NCBI RefSeq assembly: GCF_026966905.1
Contig: NZ_JAPUBN010000020.1
Span: 186,001-250,000 of the forward strand
DNA length: 64,000 nucleotides
Direction: 5' to 3'
Source of the DNA: Marinomonas phaeophyticola
GTDB taxonomy: Bacteria > Pseudomonadota > Gammaproteobacteria > Pseudomonadales > Marinomonadaceae
Shown one piece after another: positions 52,290 to 61,992 of this stretch (within the stretch, counting starts at the first letter, position 1; every line of letters begins with the position of its first letter). Position numbers and translations under genes: made by a program. The notes below the pieces were generated by a model that did no database searches, was not told the origin of the DNA, and saw only the letters and a list, made by a program, of their open reading frames with translations.

Positions 52290-54141
52290 TAGGTTCTCAC
52301 GTCAATTAGTCTTTTTGTAATCATTGTTTTTTGCTCTGTTACGAGTGGAGCACAAAAGCAGTCCAGACTTTCTAGTTCAATGTCTTTTTTCTTGAGATTT
52401 TCTCTGATGGTATTTAACTGAGAACGGATTTTTTGTTCTGTTTCTCGGCTCTCTGCAACAAAAATGATACCAGCTTTCGTTTCTTGAATGCTTAAACGTG
52501 CTTCGATTTTCCCTGTTTCAGGAAAATCAAATTTCAATTTGACAAGCCAGCGTCTTTTTTCTTTAGATAACTCTTCTTTATCATTGGTGTCCTTATCAAT
52601 TTCAAATTGCACAAAGGAACTGCTTGTTCCATGCTTTATAGGGAGTTCCACATGTAGGGGGAAGGTTTGGCTCTCAGTACGAACGGTATCGACTAAATGT
52701 TTTAATTGGTTGGTAGTAATCCTCTCAATGGCTTTTTCCACCTGTTCGAACTGAGGGGGAGTTTGGCACTACTGGTTTCAGACACCGCTGCCTGCAGTTT
52801 TAATAAATTTAATTTCATGTCTTTTTCTATTTCTGGTAATTCCTTCGCAAGATTGTTTTCTAGAAATAGACCGCTTTGTTGAACGCTGTGTTTTAGTGCT
52901 TCAGGTGTTGTAGTTAACGTGCTTAAAGTAGGAATGTTTGCAATCAATTTGGCTAATGTTTGTTGGATTTTTTCGCTACCTAATTGGCTAGACTGAGACA
53001 ATGTTTCTAGCTGTTTAATAAATTGAGTCATTTCTTGTAGGTTTAACTGTTTTGGAAGACTAACCTTTAATCCATCCTCTATTGGTGCCGAAGGGCGTTG
53101 TATCATTTCATTTGGAACCAATTGTACTTGTCCTTTAGGGTCAATCATGACAGCTATCTTAGAGCCAATTTCAGGACGGTGCTGTGTTTTAAGAGTAAAA
53201 GTGTCCTCTCCATCATTGACTTCAACGAGAAAGCTTGGCTCTTGAGTTGATGTTTTGAGGGGTTGAGTCCGTGCGTCCATTGTTATTTTTTGATGTGACG
53301 GATCTAGGTTGTTAGTCATTACCTGTTGTAGTTTGGGTTGATTTATTGCATTTGGTGTAGATGGTAATGAACTGGCATTTTTTGAAGTGACGTTTTTATC
53401 GGGCTCCGGCACTGACTGAGCTTGTGTCGTTTGAGTTGGAGCGGAGAGCTTATTACTGATGCTGGTTGTTGTTTCGGCTATTTGAGAAACAGAAAGAACG
53501 GTTAAAGGAATGGTTTTTGAGATGATATTAACGGACAATTTGATTTCTGATAGGGAGGCTGAATTGATGCTAGATGTATTTTGAGACAGAACCCCATTCG
53601 AAGTAGTTGAAACAGATGCTTTTGATGGAAAATTGGACGCACTGTTCGTAGTTAAAGTACTCTGAAGGTTTTTTTGTATTTCTGTTGAAAAGGCGACTGA
53701 GTTCTGAGTAATCGCTGGTAAGGCTTTTCCAGTGTTCGTATTCTCTGGACGTAGCGTTGAAGTACTTGGCTCTGCTGGTGACGGTGTTTTTGTTGTTACA
53801 GGGGGGGCATTTTGTCTGACGAGAGACAAGATTGCACGGTGACTGTTTTTTTGAACTTGTAGTTCAACCGTGTCGCCAGGTTGTACCTCTATTTTTTGTT
53901 GCGTATTGATCAAATTAAAATTTTGTTTTGATTTTGTGCTGACATCTAATATTTGTGCCGGCTTTTGTTGAAATATAATGTCTCTGGTGCTGTTTATTTT
54001 TATGGATTCTAGGCTAGCTATTAATTTTAGCTCACTAGAAAGCTTAGCGAGTGGGCCAGAAAGTTCTTTTGTTGTTTGTCCTTGGAGGCTATTGAGCGTC
54101 GTAGAGGACTGAGAATTAAGCTTACTAATATCAAACATCAT
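52289..54141 (-). CDS. Second FliK-like (Flg_hook domain) protein (frameshifted)
   Basis: A 617-residue FliK-like protein after adding one base to the G5 run at 52755-52759 (C5 on the coding strand), which joins the two parts as KLPPQFEQVEKAIERITTN. The N-terminal ~430 residues are serine/threonine/glutamine rich low complexity. The C-terminal part has the Flg_hook pattern (RRWLVKLKFDFPETGKIEARLSIQETKAGIIFVAES, TEQKIRSQLNTIRENLKKKDIELESLDC). It is a paralogue of the main fliK at 31216, transcribed the other way and paired with the FlhB-like gene, and may be a second hook-length or export-switch factor. Confidence 0.8.
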
Positions 54142-54264
54142 TAAATCGACCTGTGGAAGGCGCTAGTCAGTCGTTATTTTTAAATCTTTCTTTTATAATA
54201 GCGACGGTTTCATTCTAACGAAAATACGTTATTACCCAGTTATCGGCAATATAAGGCAAACCTT

Positions 54265-54882
54265 TTGCATTCTTCTATTTCTTTAAATATTTCTAATCTT
54301 TGGATTGAACGTGGTGAAAGGTATCTCTGTAAGGATATGTCTTTTTCATTGTCTGGTGGGGATATTTGTAAAATTAACGGTGAAAATGGTGCGGGTAAGA
54401 GTACATTACTAAAAATCATAGTCGGTATATTGTCACCGTTAGAAGGCACTGTTTATTACAATGGTGAAGATGTTAGTATTCATCGTGATCTATTACATCA
54501 AGATGTATTGTATCTAGGTCATAATTCCGCTATTAAATCCGTCTTCTCTGTTGCTGAAAACCTTCGGTGGTATTTCCCTAATGCAAGTGACGAGGCGATT
54601 GCCTATGCATTATCTGTCGTATCGCTTTCTGGTTATGAGGAAACCCCCTCCAGTCAATTATCAGCAGGACAAAAGCGGAGAATTACACTAGCTAGGCTAT
54701 GGTTGACGGACAAGCCGCTCTGGTTATTAGATGAACCTTTTACTGCTTTAGATGTGCAAGGTGTTTCGTCTCTTGAGAAGAGAATGAGAGACCATATAAG
54801 TAATGGCGGACTTATTATATTGACCACACATCAAGACATTGATGCCTCCCTAAATGTAAAAGAGATTAATTTAACCTTATGA
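54265..54882 (+). CDS. ccmA: Heme exporter ATP-binding protein CcmA
   Basis: ATPase of the CcmABCD complex that releases holo-CcmE during cytochrome c maturation. 205 residues: Walker A INGENGAGKST (about residue 35), LGHNSAIK, signature QLSAGQKRRI and Walker B PLWLLDEPFTALD. Starts with TTG at 54265 (AAGG 8 bases upstream). It leads the ccmABCDEFGHI operon, divergent from the second fliK. Confidence 0.95.
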   Translation: MHSSISLNISNLWIERGERYLCKDMSFSLSGGDICKINGENGAGKSTLLKIIVGILSPLEGTVYYNGEDVSIHRDLLHQDVLYLGHNSAIKSVFSVAENLRWYFPNASDEAIAYALSVVSLSGYEETPSSQLSAGQKRRITLARLWLTDKPLWLLDEPFTALDVQGVSSLEKRMRDHISNGGLIILTTHQDIDASLNVKEINLTL

Positions 54883-55541
54883 CTTATTTTTCTTTTACTA
54901 AAGGTGAGTTGCTTACCTTACTTCGTCGTAAACAAGACACTATGAATGCATTGATATTCTTCTTAATGGTGGTGATTTTGTTTCCATTAGGGGTAAGCCC
55001 TTCTCCTGAATTTCTAAGTGTTGCTGCCGGTGGGATTATTTGGTGCGCGGCTTCGTTGGCGATTTTGATGTCTGTTGAAGGTATGTTTAAAGAAGATTTT
55101 AACGATGGTTGCCTGGAACAATGGCTAGTAAGTGGCTTATCTCTTCCGGTACTTATTCTATTGAAAGTGAGTATTCATTGGTTGATAGTGATTGTGCCTC
55201 TCTTGATTATGGCGCCAATACTTGCTCAGATGCTATTCCTGCCAATGGATATTTTTTATGTATTGTTGCAAACCTTGATCTTAGGCACACCTGCACTTTT
55301 TCTTATTGGTACCATTGGCTCAGCCTTGACAGTTTCTTTACGTCATGGTGCCGTACTTATGTTACTAATTATTATACCATTCTATTTGCCGGTTATTATT
55401 TTCTCGACAGGGGCTATTCGTGCGGCCCAAAGTGGAATGCTGTATGACGGTCAAATAGCTATATTGGCGGCGATCTCTTTAGCGTCTTTAGTCGTATCTC
55501 CAATAATGTCCGCAATTTCAATTAAAGCGAGTGTAAGTTAA
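54879..55541 (+). CDS. ccmB: Heme exporter membrane protein CcmB
   Basis: Permease subunit of CcmABCD, 220 residues, six membrane segments. The first part FTKGELLTLLRRKQDTMNALIFFLMVVILFPLG and the FKEDFNDGCLEQWLVSGLSLP block are typical. Overlaps ccmA by 4 bases and its stop overlaps the ccmC start. Confidence 0.95.
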   Translation: MTYFSFTKGELLTLLRRKQDTMNALIFFLMVVILFPLGVSPSPEFLSVAAGGIIWCAASLAILMSVEGMFKEDFNDGCLEQWLVSGLSLPVLILLKVSIHWLIVIVPLLIMAPILAQMLFLPMDIFYVLLQTLILGTPALFLIGTIGSALTVSLRHGAVLMLLIIIPFYLPVIIFSTGAIRAAQSGMLYDGQIAILAAISLASLVVSPIMSAISIKASVS

Positions 55542-56287
55542 TGAGTTGGACTTGGTTTCATAAACTGGGGTCTCCTAAATGGTTCTTTCAGTTTGCATCA
55601 CGTTGGTCTCTTGGCGTCTTTTTGAGCGGTGTGGTTTTATTATTAATCGGCTTAGTTTGGGGGTTAGCATTTGCTCCTGAAGATTATCAACAAGGTAACA
55701 GTTTTCGCATTATTTATATTCATGTGCCTGCCGCCATTTTAGCTCAATCATGCTATTTGGGGCTGGGAGTTGCGGGCTTTGTTTTTTTGGTCTGGCAAAT
55801 GAAAATGGCCCCTATATTTATTAAGTCCGTAGCGCCTTTAGGGGCTTTAGTCGCGTTGATTGCTTTGGTTTCTGGTGCGATTTGGGGAAAACCAACATGG
55901 GGCACATGGTGGGTTTGGGATGCAAGACTTACCTCCGTATTAGTGTTGTTTCTATTGTATATGGGGGTAATTGCTATTCAAAATAGTCTAGAAGATAAAA
56001 TTCTAGCGGATAAAGCGGTTGCCGTTATTGGGGTTGTCGGTTTAATCAATTTACCTATTATAAAATACTCAGTTGAATGGTGGAATACACTTCATCAGCC
56101 TGCCACCTTTAAACTGACTGAAAAACCTGCCATGCCAATGGAGATGTGGTTGCCTCTACTGATCTCAAGTCTTGGACTGTATTTGTTTATTGCTGGGTTG
56201 GCTATGTTAAGAATGCAGACAGAAGTCTTAAATAGAGAACGCAGATCTAGCTGGGTAAAAGAAGAGGTATTGAAGAATGGCATTTGA
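55541..56287 (+). CDS. ccmC: Heme-handling protein CcmC
   Basis: Transfers heme to CcmE. 248 residues, six membrane segments, with the tryptophan-rich WWD motif WGKPTWGTWWVWDARLTS (about 125-142) and heme-ligand histidines in IYIHVPAAILAQ and EWWNTLHQPATF. The start overlaps the ccmB stop; its end overlaps ccmD by 11 bases. Confidence 0.97.
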   Translation: MSWTWFHKLGSPKWFFQFASRWSLGVFLSGVVLLLIGLVWGLAFAPEDYQQGNSFRIIYIHVPAAILAQSCYLGLGVAGFVFLVWQMKMAPIFIKSVAPLGALVALIALVSGAIWGKPTWGTWWVWDARLTSVLVLFLLYMGVIAIQNSLEDKILADKAVAVIGVVGLINLPIIKYSVEWWNTLHQPATFKLTEKPAMPMEMWLPLLISSLGLYLFIAGLAMLRMQTEVLNRERRSSWVKEEVLKNGI

Positions 56288-56453
56288 CTCTTTTTCAGAT
56301 TTTTTGCAAATGGGACGGCATGGCTTTTATGTGTGGTCAACCTATGGAATCAGTGGTGTTATTTTATTCGCTATAGCTTGGCAGTCGTGGCAACAAAAGA
56401 AACAAGTAAAACGTCAATTGGCTAAACGCTTTATAAGAGAGCAGGAAAAGTAA
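56277..56453 (+). CDS. ccmD: Heme exporter protein CcmD
   Basis: A 58-residue small membrane protein: [22 protein letters not shown], with one helix at about 19-39 followed by a basic tail ([20 protein letters not shown]). It stabilises the CcmABC-CcmE complex. The pattern MGRHGFYVW is typical of CcmD, and the position between ccmC and ccmE settles it. Confidence 0.93.
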   Translation: MAFDSFSDFLQMGRHGFYVWSTYGISGVILFAIAWQSWQQKKQVKRQLAKRFIREQEK

Positions 56454-56908
56454 TGCATCCAGTTAGAAAAAAACGAATTATAGCCATTAGCAGTATCGTT
56501 GTTATTTTAGGCTTAGCGCTTGCTTTGGTTATGTATGCACTGCAACAGAATATTAATTTGTTCTATTCACCTACTCAAATAGTTAATGGTGAGGCACCAA
56601 AAGATGTGATGTTAAGAGCAGGAGGTATGGTGGTCGAAGGCAGTGTTAAAAGAGATAATGAAACGCTATCTGTTTCCTTTGAAGTAACCGATTTTACTGA
56701 GACAGTACGAATCGAGTATAAAGGTATACTTCCGGATTTATTTCGAGAGGGTCAAGGCATTGTCGCGCAAGGTAAATTAAATGCCAATGGTACAATGATC
56801 GCTTCTGAAGTCTTAGCGAAACATGACGAGGAGTATATGTCTCCAGAAATAGCAGAAGCGCTGAAACAGTCAGAGCTTAACTCAACATCATCTAACACAT
56901 CTTATTGA
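56453..56908 (+). CDS. ccmE: Periplasmic heme chaperone CcmE
   Basis: Carries heme covalently on a histidine to the CcmF/H ligase. 151 residues: N-terminal anchor (about 9-28), OB-fold ([37 protein letters not shown]) and the heme-binding motif [13 protein letters not shown], with His near residue 124. The start overlaps the ccmD stop. Confidence 0.97.
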   Translation: MHPVRKKRIIAISSIVVILGLALALVMYALQQNINLFYSPTQIVNGEAPKDVMLRAGGMVVEGSVKRDNETLSVSFEVTDFTETVRIEYKGILPDLFREGQGIVAQGKLNANGTMIASEVLAKHDEEYMSPEIAEALKQSELNSTSSNTSY

Positions 56909-56919
56909 TTGGTATTTTC

Positions 56920-58863
56920 ATGCTTCCTGAAATTGGTCATTTTACACTGATTCTATCTTTGTTCTTTGCTATCGCTTTAGCGACTCTTCCAATATACGGT
57001 TATTGGAAGCGTAATTTAGTATTATTAGAGCTCGCTAGACCTTTAACTTATGTAATGACATCTCTTGTTTTTATCAGTTTTCTTGTTCTGGCGTACTCTT
57101 TTGCTATTGATGATTTTTCCGTACTTTATGTGAGTCAAAATTCAAATAGTCAGTTACCGGTATGGTTCAAAGTCAGTGCTGTATGGGGAGGGCATGAAGG
57201 GTCTTTATTATTATGGGTCTTAATTTTATGTGGTTGGACTTGTGCAGTTGCAATTAAAGGTGAAAATTTACCAACAGATGTAAGGTCTTTGGTACTGGCT
57301 GTTTTAGGGATTGTTACTACAGGATTTACCTCATTTCTACTGTTTACCTCTTCGCCTTTTATACGGTTACTGCCAGAATCACCGCTGGAGGGAGGTGACT
57401 TAAACCCGTTATTACAAGATGTTGGATTAATCATCCATCCTCCTATGCTTTATATGGGGTATGTCGGCTTCTCAGTGGCATTCGCTTTTGCGATTACCGC
57501 ATTAATAACGGGTAATTTAAATGCTTCGTGGGCTCGTTGGGCAAGACCTTGGACATCGGTTTCTTGGGCCTTTTTAACCATCGGTATTACTTTGGGGAGC
57601 TGGTGGGCGTATTACGAATTAGGCTGGGGTGGTTGGTGGTTCTGGGACCCAGTAGAAAATGCGTCTTTTATGCCTTGGTTGGCAGGTACTGCGTTAATAC
57701 ATTCTTTAGCTGTTACTGAAAAACGAGGTGTGTTCAAAAGCTGGACCGTATTACTGGCTATATTTACTTTTTGTTTAAGCTTGTTAGGGACCTTCTTAGT
57801 GCGCTCTGGTGTGCTAACTTCTGTACATGCATTCGCCGCTGATCCGACGCGTGGTGTATTTATTTTGGTGCTTCTCTTCCTCATGGTAGGAGGCAGTTTG
57901 CTTTTGTATGCGCTGAAAGCCTCAGAAGTTAAGTCAAAAGTCACTTTTGGTGCGACAGGACGAGAGGCGTGGCTATTATTAAATAATATTTTGCTAACGA
58001 CGATGACTCTGACGGTATTACTGGGAACGCTTTACCCATTAATTGTAGATGCACTTGGTTTTGGTAAAATCTCTGTTGGTGCTCCTTACTTCAATAGTGT
58101 TTTCTCTCCGATGGCATTGTTACTTATGGTCTTTATGGCAATAGGGCCTTTATCAAAGTGGCATAATACGCCTTTTTCAGCATTGCTGAAAAAGCTCTTA
58201 TTTCCTGCCGCGATCTCTTTGATTAGTTCTGCCATTTTAGTGTATTTCTATGATCTTGGTGTTATGTCTTGGATCAGTTTAAGTGTGGCTGTTTGGGTGT
58301 TAGTGCTGACATTTTATGACTGGTTTATAAAAGTAAGTGCTGGTTCTAAAGGTATTATTCCAAGAGCGAAAACACTGCCTCGAAATTACTACGGAATGGT
58401 TCTAGCGCATTTAGGTATGGCGGTTTCTTTAGTTGGAGTCTTGTTCGTTAGTGTAAGCAGTGATGAGCAAATGGTGAGGATGGCTAAGGGCGATGTCAGC
58501 CTTCTTTCTGGTTATGAATTTAAGTTTGAAGGTGTGCAGCACTTTGAAGGCCCCAACTTTATTGCAGATCAAGGGCAGATCATTATTTCTAAGGACGGTG
58601 AGTTCGTTGCACATTTAAAACCTGAAAAACGTTTTTATAATGCTCGTGGCCAAGTAATGACAGAAGCCTCAATTGATAATGGCTTGTTTAGAGATCTCTA
58701 TATTTCCTTAGGTGAAGATCTGGGAGAGGGGGCATGGGGAATTAGAATTCATGTTAAGCCTTTCGTTCGTTGGATTTGGCTAGGTGGTATTCTGATGATG
58801 TTTGGTGGTTTACTTTCTGCCATGGATAAGCGATACCGAAAAGTATCAGGAGCAAGAATATGA
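56920..58863 (+). CDS. ccmF: Cytochrome c heme lyase subunit CcmF
   Basis: Heme ligase membrane subunit, 647 residues, about 14-15 membrane segments. The WWD motif is in GWGGWWFWDPVENASFMPWL (about 242-261); earlier VWGGHEGSLLLWV and PPMLYMGYVG hold conserved residues. ATG at 56920 gives MLPEIGHFTLIL, the usual start; an upstream TTG is less likely. Followed at once by ccmG with a 4-base overlap. Confidence 0.97.
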   Translation: MLPEIGHFTLILSLFFAIALATLPIYGYWKRNLVLLELARPLTYVMTSLVFISFLVLAYSFAIDDFSVLYVSQNSNSQLPVWFKVSAVWGGHEGSLLLWVLILCGWTCAVAIKGENLPTDVRSLVLAVLGIVTTGFTSFLLFTSSPFIRLLPESPLEGGDLNPLLQDVGLIIHPPMLYMGYVGFSVAFAFAITALITGNLNASWARWARPWTSVSWAFLTIGITLGSWWAYYELGWGGWWFWDPVENASFMPWLAGTALIHSLAVTEKRGVFKSWTVLLAIFTFCLSLLGTFLVRSGVLTSVHAFAADPTRGVFILVLLFLMVGGSLLLYALKASEVKSKVTFGATGREAWLLLNNILLTTMTLTVLLGTLYPLIVDALGFGKISVGAPYFNSVFSPMALLLMVFMAIGPLSKWHNTPFSALLKKLLFPAAISLISSAILVYFYDLGVMSWISLSVAVWVLVLTFYDWFIKVSAGSKGIIPRAKTLPRNYYGMVLAHLGMAVSLVGVLFVSVSSDEQMVRMAKGDVSLLSGYEFKFEGVQHFEGPNFIADQGQIIISKDGEFVAHLKPEKRFYNARGQVMTEASIDNGLFRDLYISLGEDLGEGAWGIRIHVKPFVRWIWLGGILMMFGGLLSAMDKRYRKVSGARI

Positions 58864-59369
58864 AAAAATTATTAGTCTTTATTCCTCTCCTTGTCTTCGC
58901 CGTGTTAGGTAGTATATTTTTCATGCAGTTAGGTAAAGACACACAATATATGCCGTCAGCATTGATTGATAAACCATTGCCTAGTGTGTCCCTAGTGGAT
59001 TTACATACCAATGGTATTGTTACAAATGATGGGTTGCCATCGGGACCTTATTTAATTAATTTTTGGGGAACTTGGTGCCCTGCTTGCAGTATCGAGCATA
59101 ATTACTTAATGGCTCTTTCTGAACAAGGCGTTCCTATTGTTGGTATTGATTATAAAGATGAAACCAGCGAAGCCATAAAATGGCTGCAAGAAAGAGGAGA
59201 TCCATATTCTCATGTCCTTCTCGATGAATTGGGGAATTTCGGCGTTAATATGGGGGTTACTGGTGCGCCTGAAACTTTTGTAGTTAACTCAAGCGGAGTG
59301 GTTGTATATCGTCATCAAGGGGTTGTTGATGATGTTGTTTGGGAAACTATGAAGGGGTATTTTAAATGA
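58860..59369 (+). CDS. ccmG: Thiol:disulfide interchange protein CcmG/DsbE
   Basis: Membrane-anchored periplasmic thioredoxin that reduces apocytochrome c or CcmH. 169 residues: signal anchor (about 4-23), thioredoxin fold with active site NFWGTWCPACSIEH (WCPAC; about 73-77), the family's GIDYKDE segment and cis-proline loop GVTGAPETFVV. Normal. Confidence 0.95.
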   Translation: MKKLLVFIPLLVFAVLGSIFFMQLGKDTQYMPSALIDKPLPSVSLVDLHTNGIVTNDGLPSGPYLINFWGTWCPACSIEHNYLMALSEQGVPIVGIDYKDETSEAIKWLQERGDPYSHVLLDELGNFGVNMGVTGAPETFVVNSSGVVVYRHQGVVDDVVWETMKGYFK

Positions 59370-59779
59370 GATATTCTTTGTTTTTTTGTTTGATCGCGTT
59401 ATTTTCGACTACGGCTTTTTCTGAAGCCGAATCGATTTTAAAATTTAATTCGTCTATAGATGAAACCCGTTATAACGCATTGATAGAAGAGCTGCGTTGT
59501 CCTAAATGCCAAAATCAAAATCTTGCGGACTCAAATGCGGGCATTGCCGTTGATTTGCGTAATCAGATTTATAGCATGATTGATCAAGGTTTAAGTGATA
59601 AAGAGATTGTTGATTATATGGTAGCTCGTTATGGAGAGTTTGTTCTCTATAAACCTGCAAATAACGCCGGGACTTTTTTACTTTGGTATGGGCCACTAAT
59701 ACTGTTGGCATTTGGGTTGCTGGCTTTTGTGTTGATAATTCGAAGTAATCGAAAATCATTAAGGAAAGAAACAAAATGA
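59366..59779 (+). CDS. ccmH: Cytochrome c maturation protein CcmH
   Basis: Heme ligase component that presents apocytochrome c. 137 residues: signal peptide (about 1-20), the redox motif ELRCPKCQNQNLADSNAGIAVDLR with cysteines near 43 and 46, YGEFVLYKP and a C-terminal membrane helix (about 105-125). It overlaps ccmG and ccmI by 4 bases each. Confidence 0.96.
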   Translation: MRYSLFFCLIALFSTTAFSEAESILKFNSSIDETRYNALIEELRCPKCQNQNLADSNAGIAVDLRNQIYSMIDQGLSDKEIVDYMVARYGEFVLYKPANNAGTFLLWYGPLILLAFGLLAFVLIIRSNRKSLRKETK

Positions 59780-60948
59780 TGCTTGCCTGGTTATTTATGG
59801 CGGTGATTTTAATTGTCGTTGTTTTTTATGTATTACGCTCTGTTATTAGCATAACGAAAAAAAATGATATCGAGTTGGCGACGAATTTCTCTGTTATTCG
59901 ACGTAAAGAAATTGAGGAAGAAGTTGCTTTTGGTCGTTTGAATGAACAAGAGGCAAAACAGTTAAAAGACGATCTCGCTTTAGAAGAAACCATCAAATCG
60001 AGTATTTATGGTTATATTGTTAATAATCGATCCACTCAACTTTGGTTGGGTGTGTTTGTCATATTGACGGTTTTAGGTAGTGTTTCTTTGTATGAGAAAT
60101 TAGGATTTTCAAAAGAAGTTGTGTTTACTTCGAATATATCTAATAACTCAATGACCCCAGAAAAACTTTCAACGTTTTTATCGTTTAGAGCGAATAAATA
60201 TAATCGTGCAGAAGATTGGTATTTTGTTGCTCAAGATTATCTTAGTCAAAATGCTTATCTAGAGGCCTTGCCAGCGTTTGAAAAAGCATTGAATCAAATG
60301 GAAGGGGATGTTGATAATAAAATTAGAGTGTCCGTTGAATATGCTCAGGCTATTTTTTATTCTAATGATCAAAAAGTAAGTGAAAAAATGAAATTTGTTG
60401 TTGATGAGATTTTATCTTTAAATCCTAATCAAGCAACAGCTCTCGGCCTTAAAGGTATTGCTGAGTTTGATAGTCAAAACTATCGAGGTGCTATCATGGC
60501 TTGGCAAAAAGCGATCTTAAATGGCCAAAATATGAATGAACGCTCTGCGTTATTAGAAGGTATTCAAAAAGCGAGAGAAGCAGGGAATGTCTCTGAAGTT
60601 GATGTTCCTAGTTTAATTAAACAAAAAATAACGATAAAGCTTGATTTGAATGGAGTGCAATCAATAGACCCACAAAACGTATTCTTGGTGTATGCTAAGT
60701 TACCAGATCAGGCTATGCCAATAGCAATTAAACGGCTTTCAGTAAATGAAATTACAGATCTAATTGAGTTAACAAATTTAGATAATTTGATGCCTGGTTC
60801 TACATTAGCAGATGCAAAAAAGGTAGATGTTGTTGTAAAATTATCAAAATTAACTGACTCCGATTTAACTCAAGGGAAAATTATTGGGGAAAAAAAGGGC
60901 GTTTTAGTAGAAAATACAAAACTTTTAACCATTCCTGTCTCGTTATAA
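59776..60948 (+). CDS. ccmI: Cytochrome c maturation protein CcmI
   Basis: Apocytochrome c chaperone of the heme ligase complex. 390 residues: two membrane segments (about 3-22 and 91-109) and periplasmic TPR repeats (about 150-270: AEDWYFVAQDYLSQNAYLEALPAFEKAL, NPNQATALGLKGIAEFDSQNYRGAIMAWQKAI). The C-terminal domain (about 285-390) carries the VFLVYAKLPDQAMPIAIKRL block. It ends the ccm operon; no clear terminator follows. Confidence 0.92.
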   Translation: MMLAWLFMAVILIVVVFYVLRSVISITKKNDIELATNFSVIRRKEIEEEVAFGRLNEQEAKQLKDDLALEETIKSSIYGYIVNNRSTQLWLGVFVILTVLGSVSLYEKLGFSKEVVFTSNISNNSMTPEKLSTFLSFRANKYNRAEDWYFVAQDYLSQNAYLEALPAFEKALNQMEGDVDNKIRVSVEYAQAIFYSNDQKVSEKMKFVVDEILSLNPNQATALGLKGIAEFDSQNYRGAIMAWQKAILNGQNMNERSALLEGIQKAREAGNVSEVDVPSLIKQKITIKLDLNGVQSIDPQNVFLVYAKLPDQAMPIAIKRLSVNEITDLIELTNLDNLMPGSTLADAKKVDVVVKLSKLTDSDLTQGKIIGEKKGVLVENTKLLTIPVSL

Positions 60949-61012
60949 TTGAATCTAGGCTGACATAGTTTAATAATATGCATAACTTTATTAATGTAAT
61001 TCGGATTAAATA

Positions 61013-61978
61013 ATGGAATTTAGCTTGCGTGAGTGGCTAATTGTAATTGGCGTTCTTATAATTATTGTCATTTTAATTGATGGCTATCGTCGCTACAAAA
61101 AAAATAATGCCTTTGAAGACGCGGAAGAGGATGATTTTGTAGATCCTGATGTGCTACTAAAAGATGCAATTATTAAACGTGAATTACCTAATGGCGGAGC
61201 CCGCCCCGTTGCTGGTTCGGAAGCCGTAAATAGTGCATTTGAAGTGGCAAGAAAGACATCTAATGCGCCGTTAACTGATTTACCTCATAAACTAGATTCT
61301 GGTCCGCTGTTTCAAAAGGATGATCATATTCATTTAGATGAGCTTGCCTCTCTTGTTCCTGAAAGGTTGAGTTCGACGGATGAATCGGAACTCCGTCGGA
61401 ATTATTCGGATGATTCTGAGCAATTTGACGTCGACGAGACTCTAGCAGAGGAAGATTTCGAACGGAATTACTCGATTGTCGATGTTGACCAGCCCGTTTC
61501 AGGCAGCTCAACAGAAGAGTTTTTAGAAGAAGATTACGAAGCTGAAATTGAAGAAGTTATTGTGATCAATGTATTTTCTCCAGAAAACAAGCCCTTTGTA
61601 GGCGTTGAACTGCTGCAGTTAGTCTTAAATTGTGGCATGCGTTATGGCGAAATGGACATTTTTCATCGTCATGAAGAAGGTTTTGATCGGGGGAGAATTC
61701 AGTTTAGTATGGCTAATGCTGTAGAGCCGGGAACGTTTAACATCGATACTATGGGAGAGAAAACCTTCCCTGGTGTGAGTTTCTTTATGGGGCTTCCTGG
61801 TCCTAAAAACAGTATGATGGCATTCGACTTTATGTTGGAAACGGCTCAGGCAATTGTTAGAAACTTGGGTGGTGAATTAAAAGATGAGAGACGCAATATT
61901 ATGAGTGATCAAGCCATCGCTCATAGTCGTCAACGCATACGTGATTTTGAGCGCCGAAGGCTGTTAAAGGCACAATAG
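61013..61978 (+). CDS. zipA: Cell division protein ZipA
   Basis: Anchors FtsZ to the membrane. 321 residues: N-terminal helix (about 5-25: LREWLIVIGVLIIIVILIDGYRR), an acidic variable linker (about 30-180) and the FtsZ-binding domain (about 183-315: IVINVFSPENKPFVGVELLQLVLNCGMRYGEMDIFHRHE, TFPGVSFFMGLPGP). Followed by ligA, the usual neighbour. Confidence 0.95.
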   Translation: MEFSLREWLIVIGVLIIIVILIDGYRRYKKNNAFEDAEEDDFVDPDVLLKDAIIKRELPNGGARPVAGSEAVNSAFEVARKTSNAPLTDLPHKLDSGPLFQKDDHIHLDELASLVPERLSSTDESELRRNYSDDSEQFDVDETLAEEDFERNYSIVDVDQPVSGSSTEEFLEEDYEAEIEEVIVINVFSPENKPFVGVELLQLVLNCGMRYGEMDIFHRHEEGFDRGRIQFSMANAVEPGTFNIDTMGEKTFPGVSFFMGLPGPKNSMMAFDFMLETAQAIVRNLGGELKDERRNIMSDQAIAHSRQRIRDFERRRLLKAQ

Positions 61979-61992
61979 GTTTCTCTATATAA

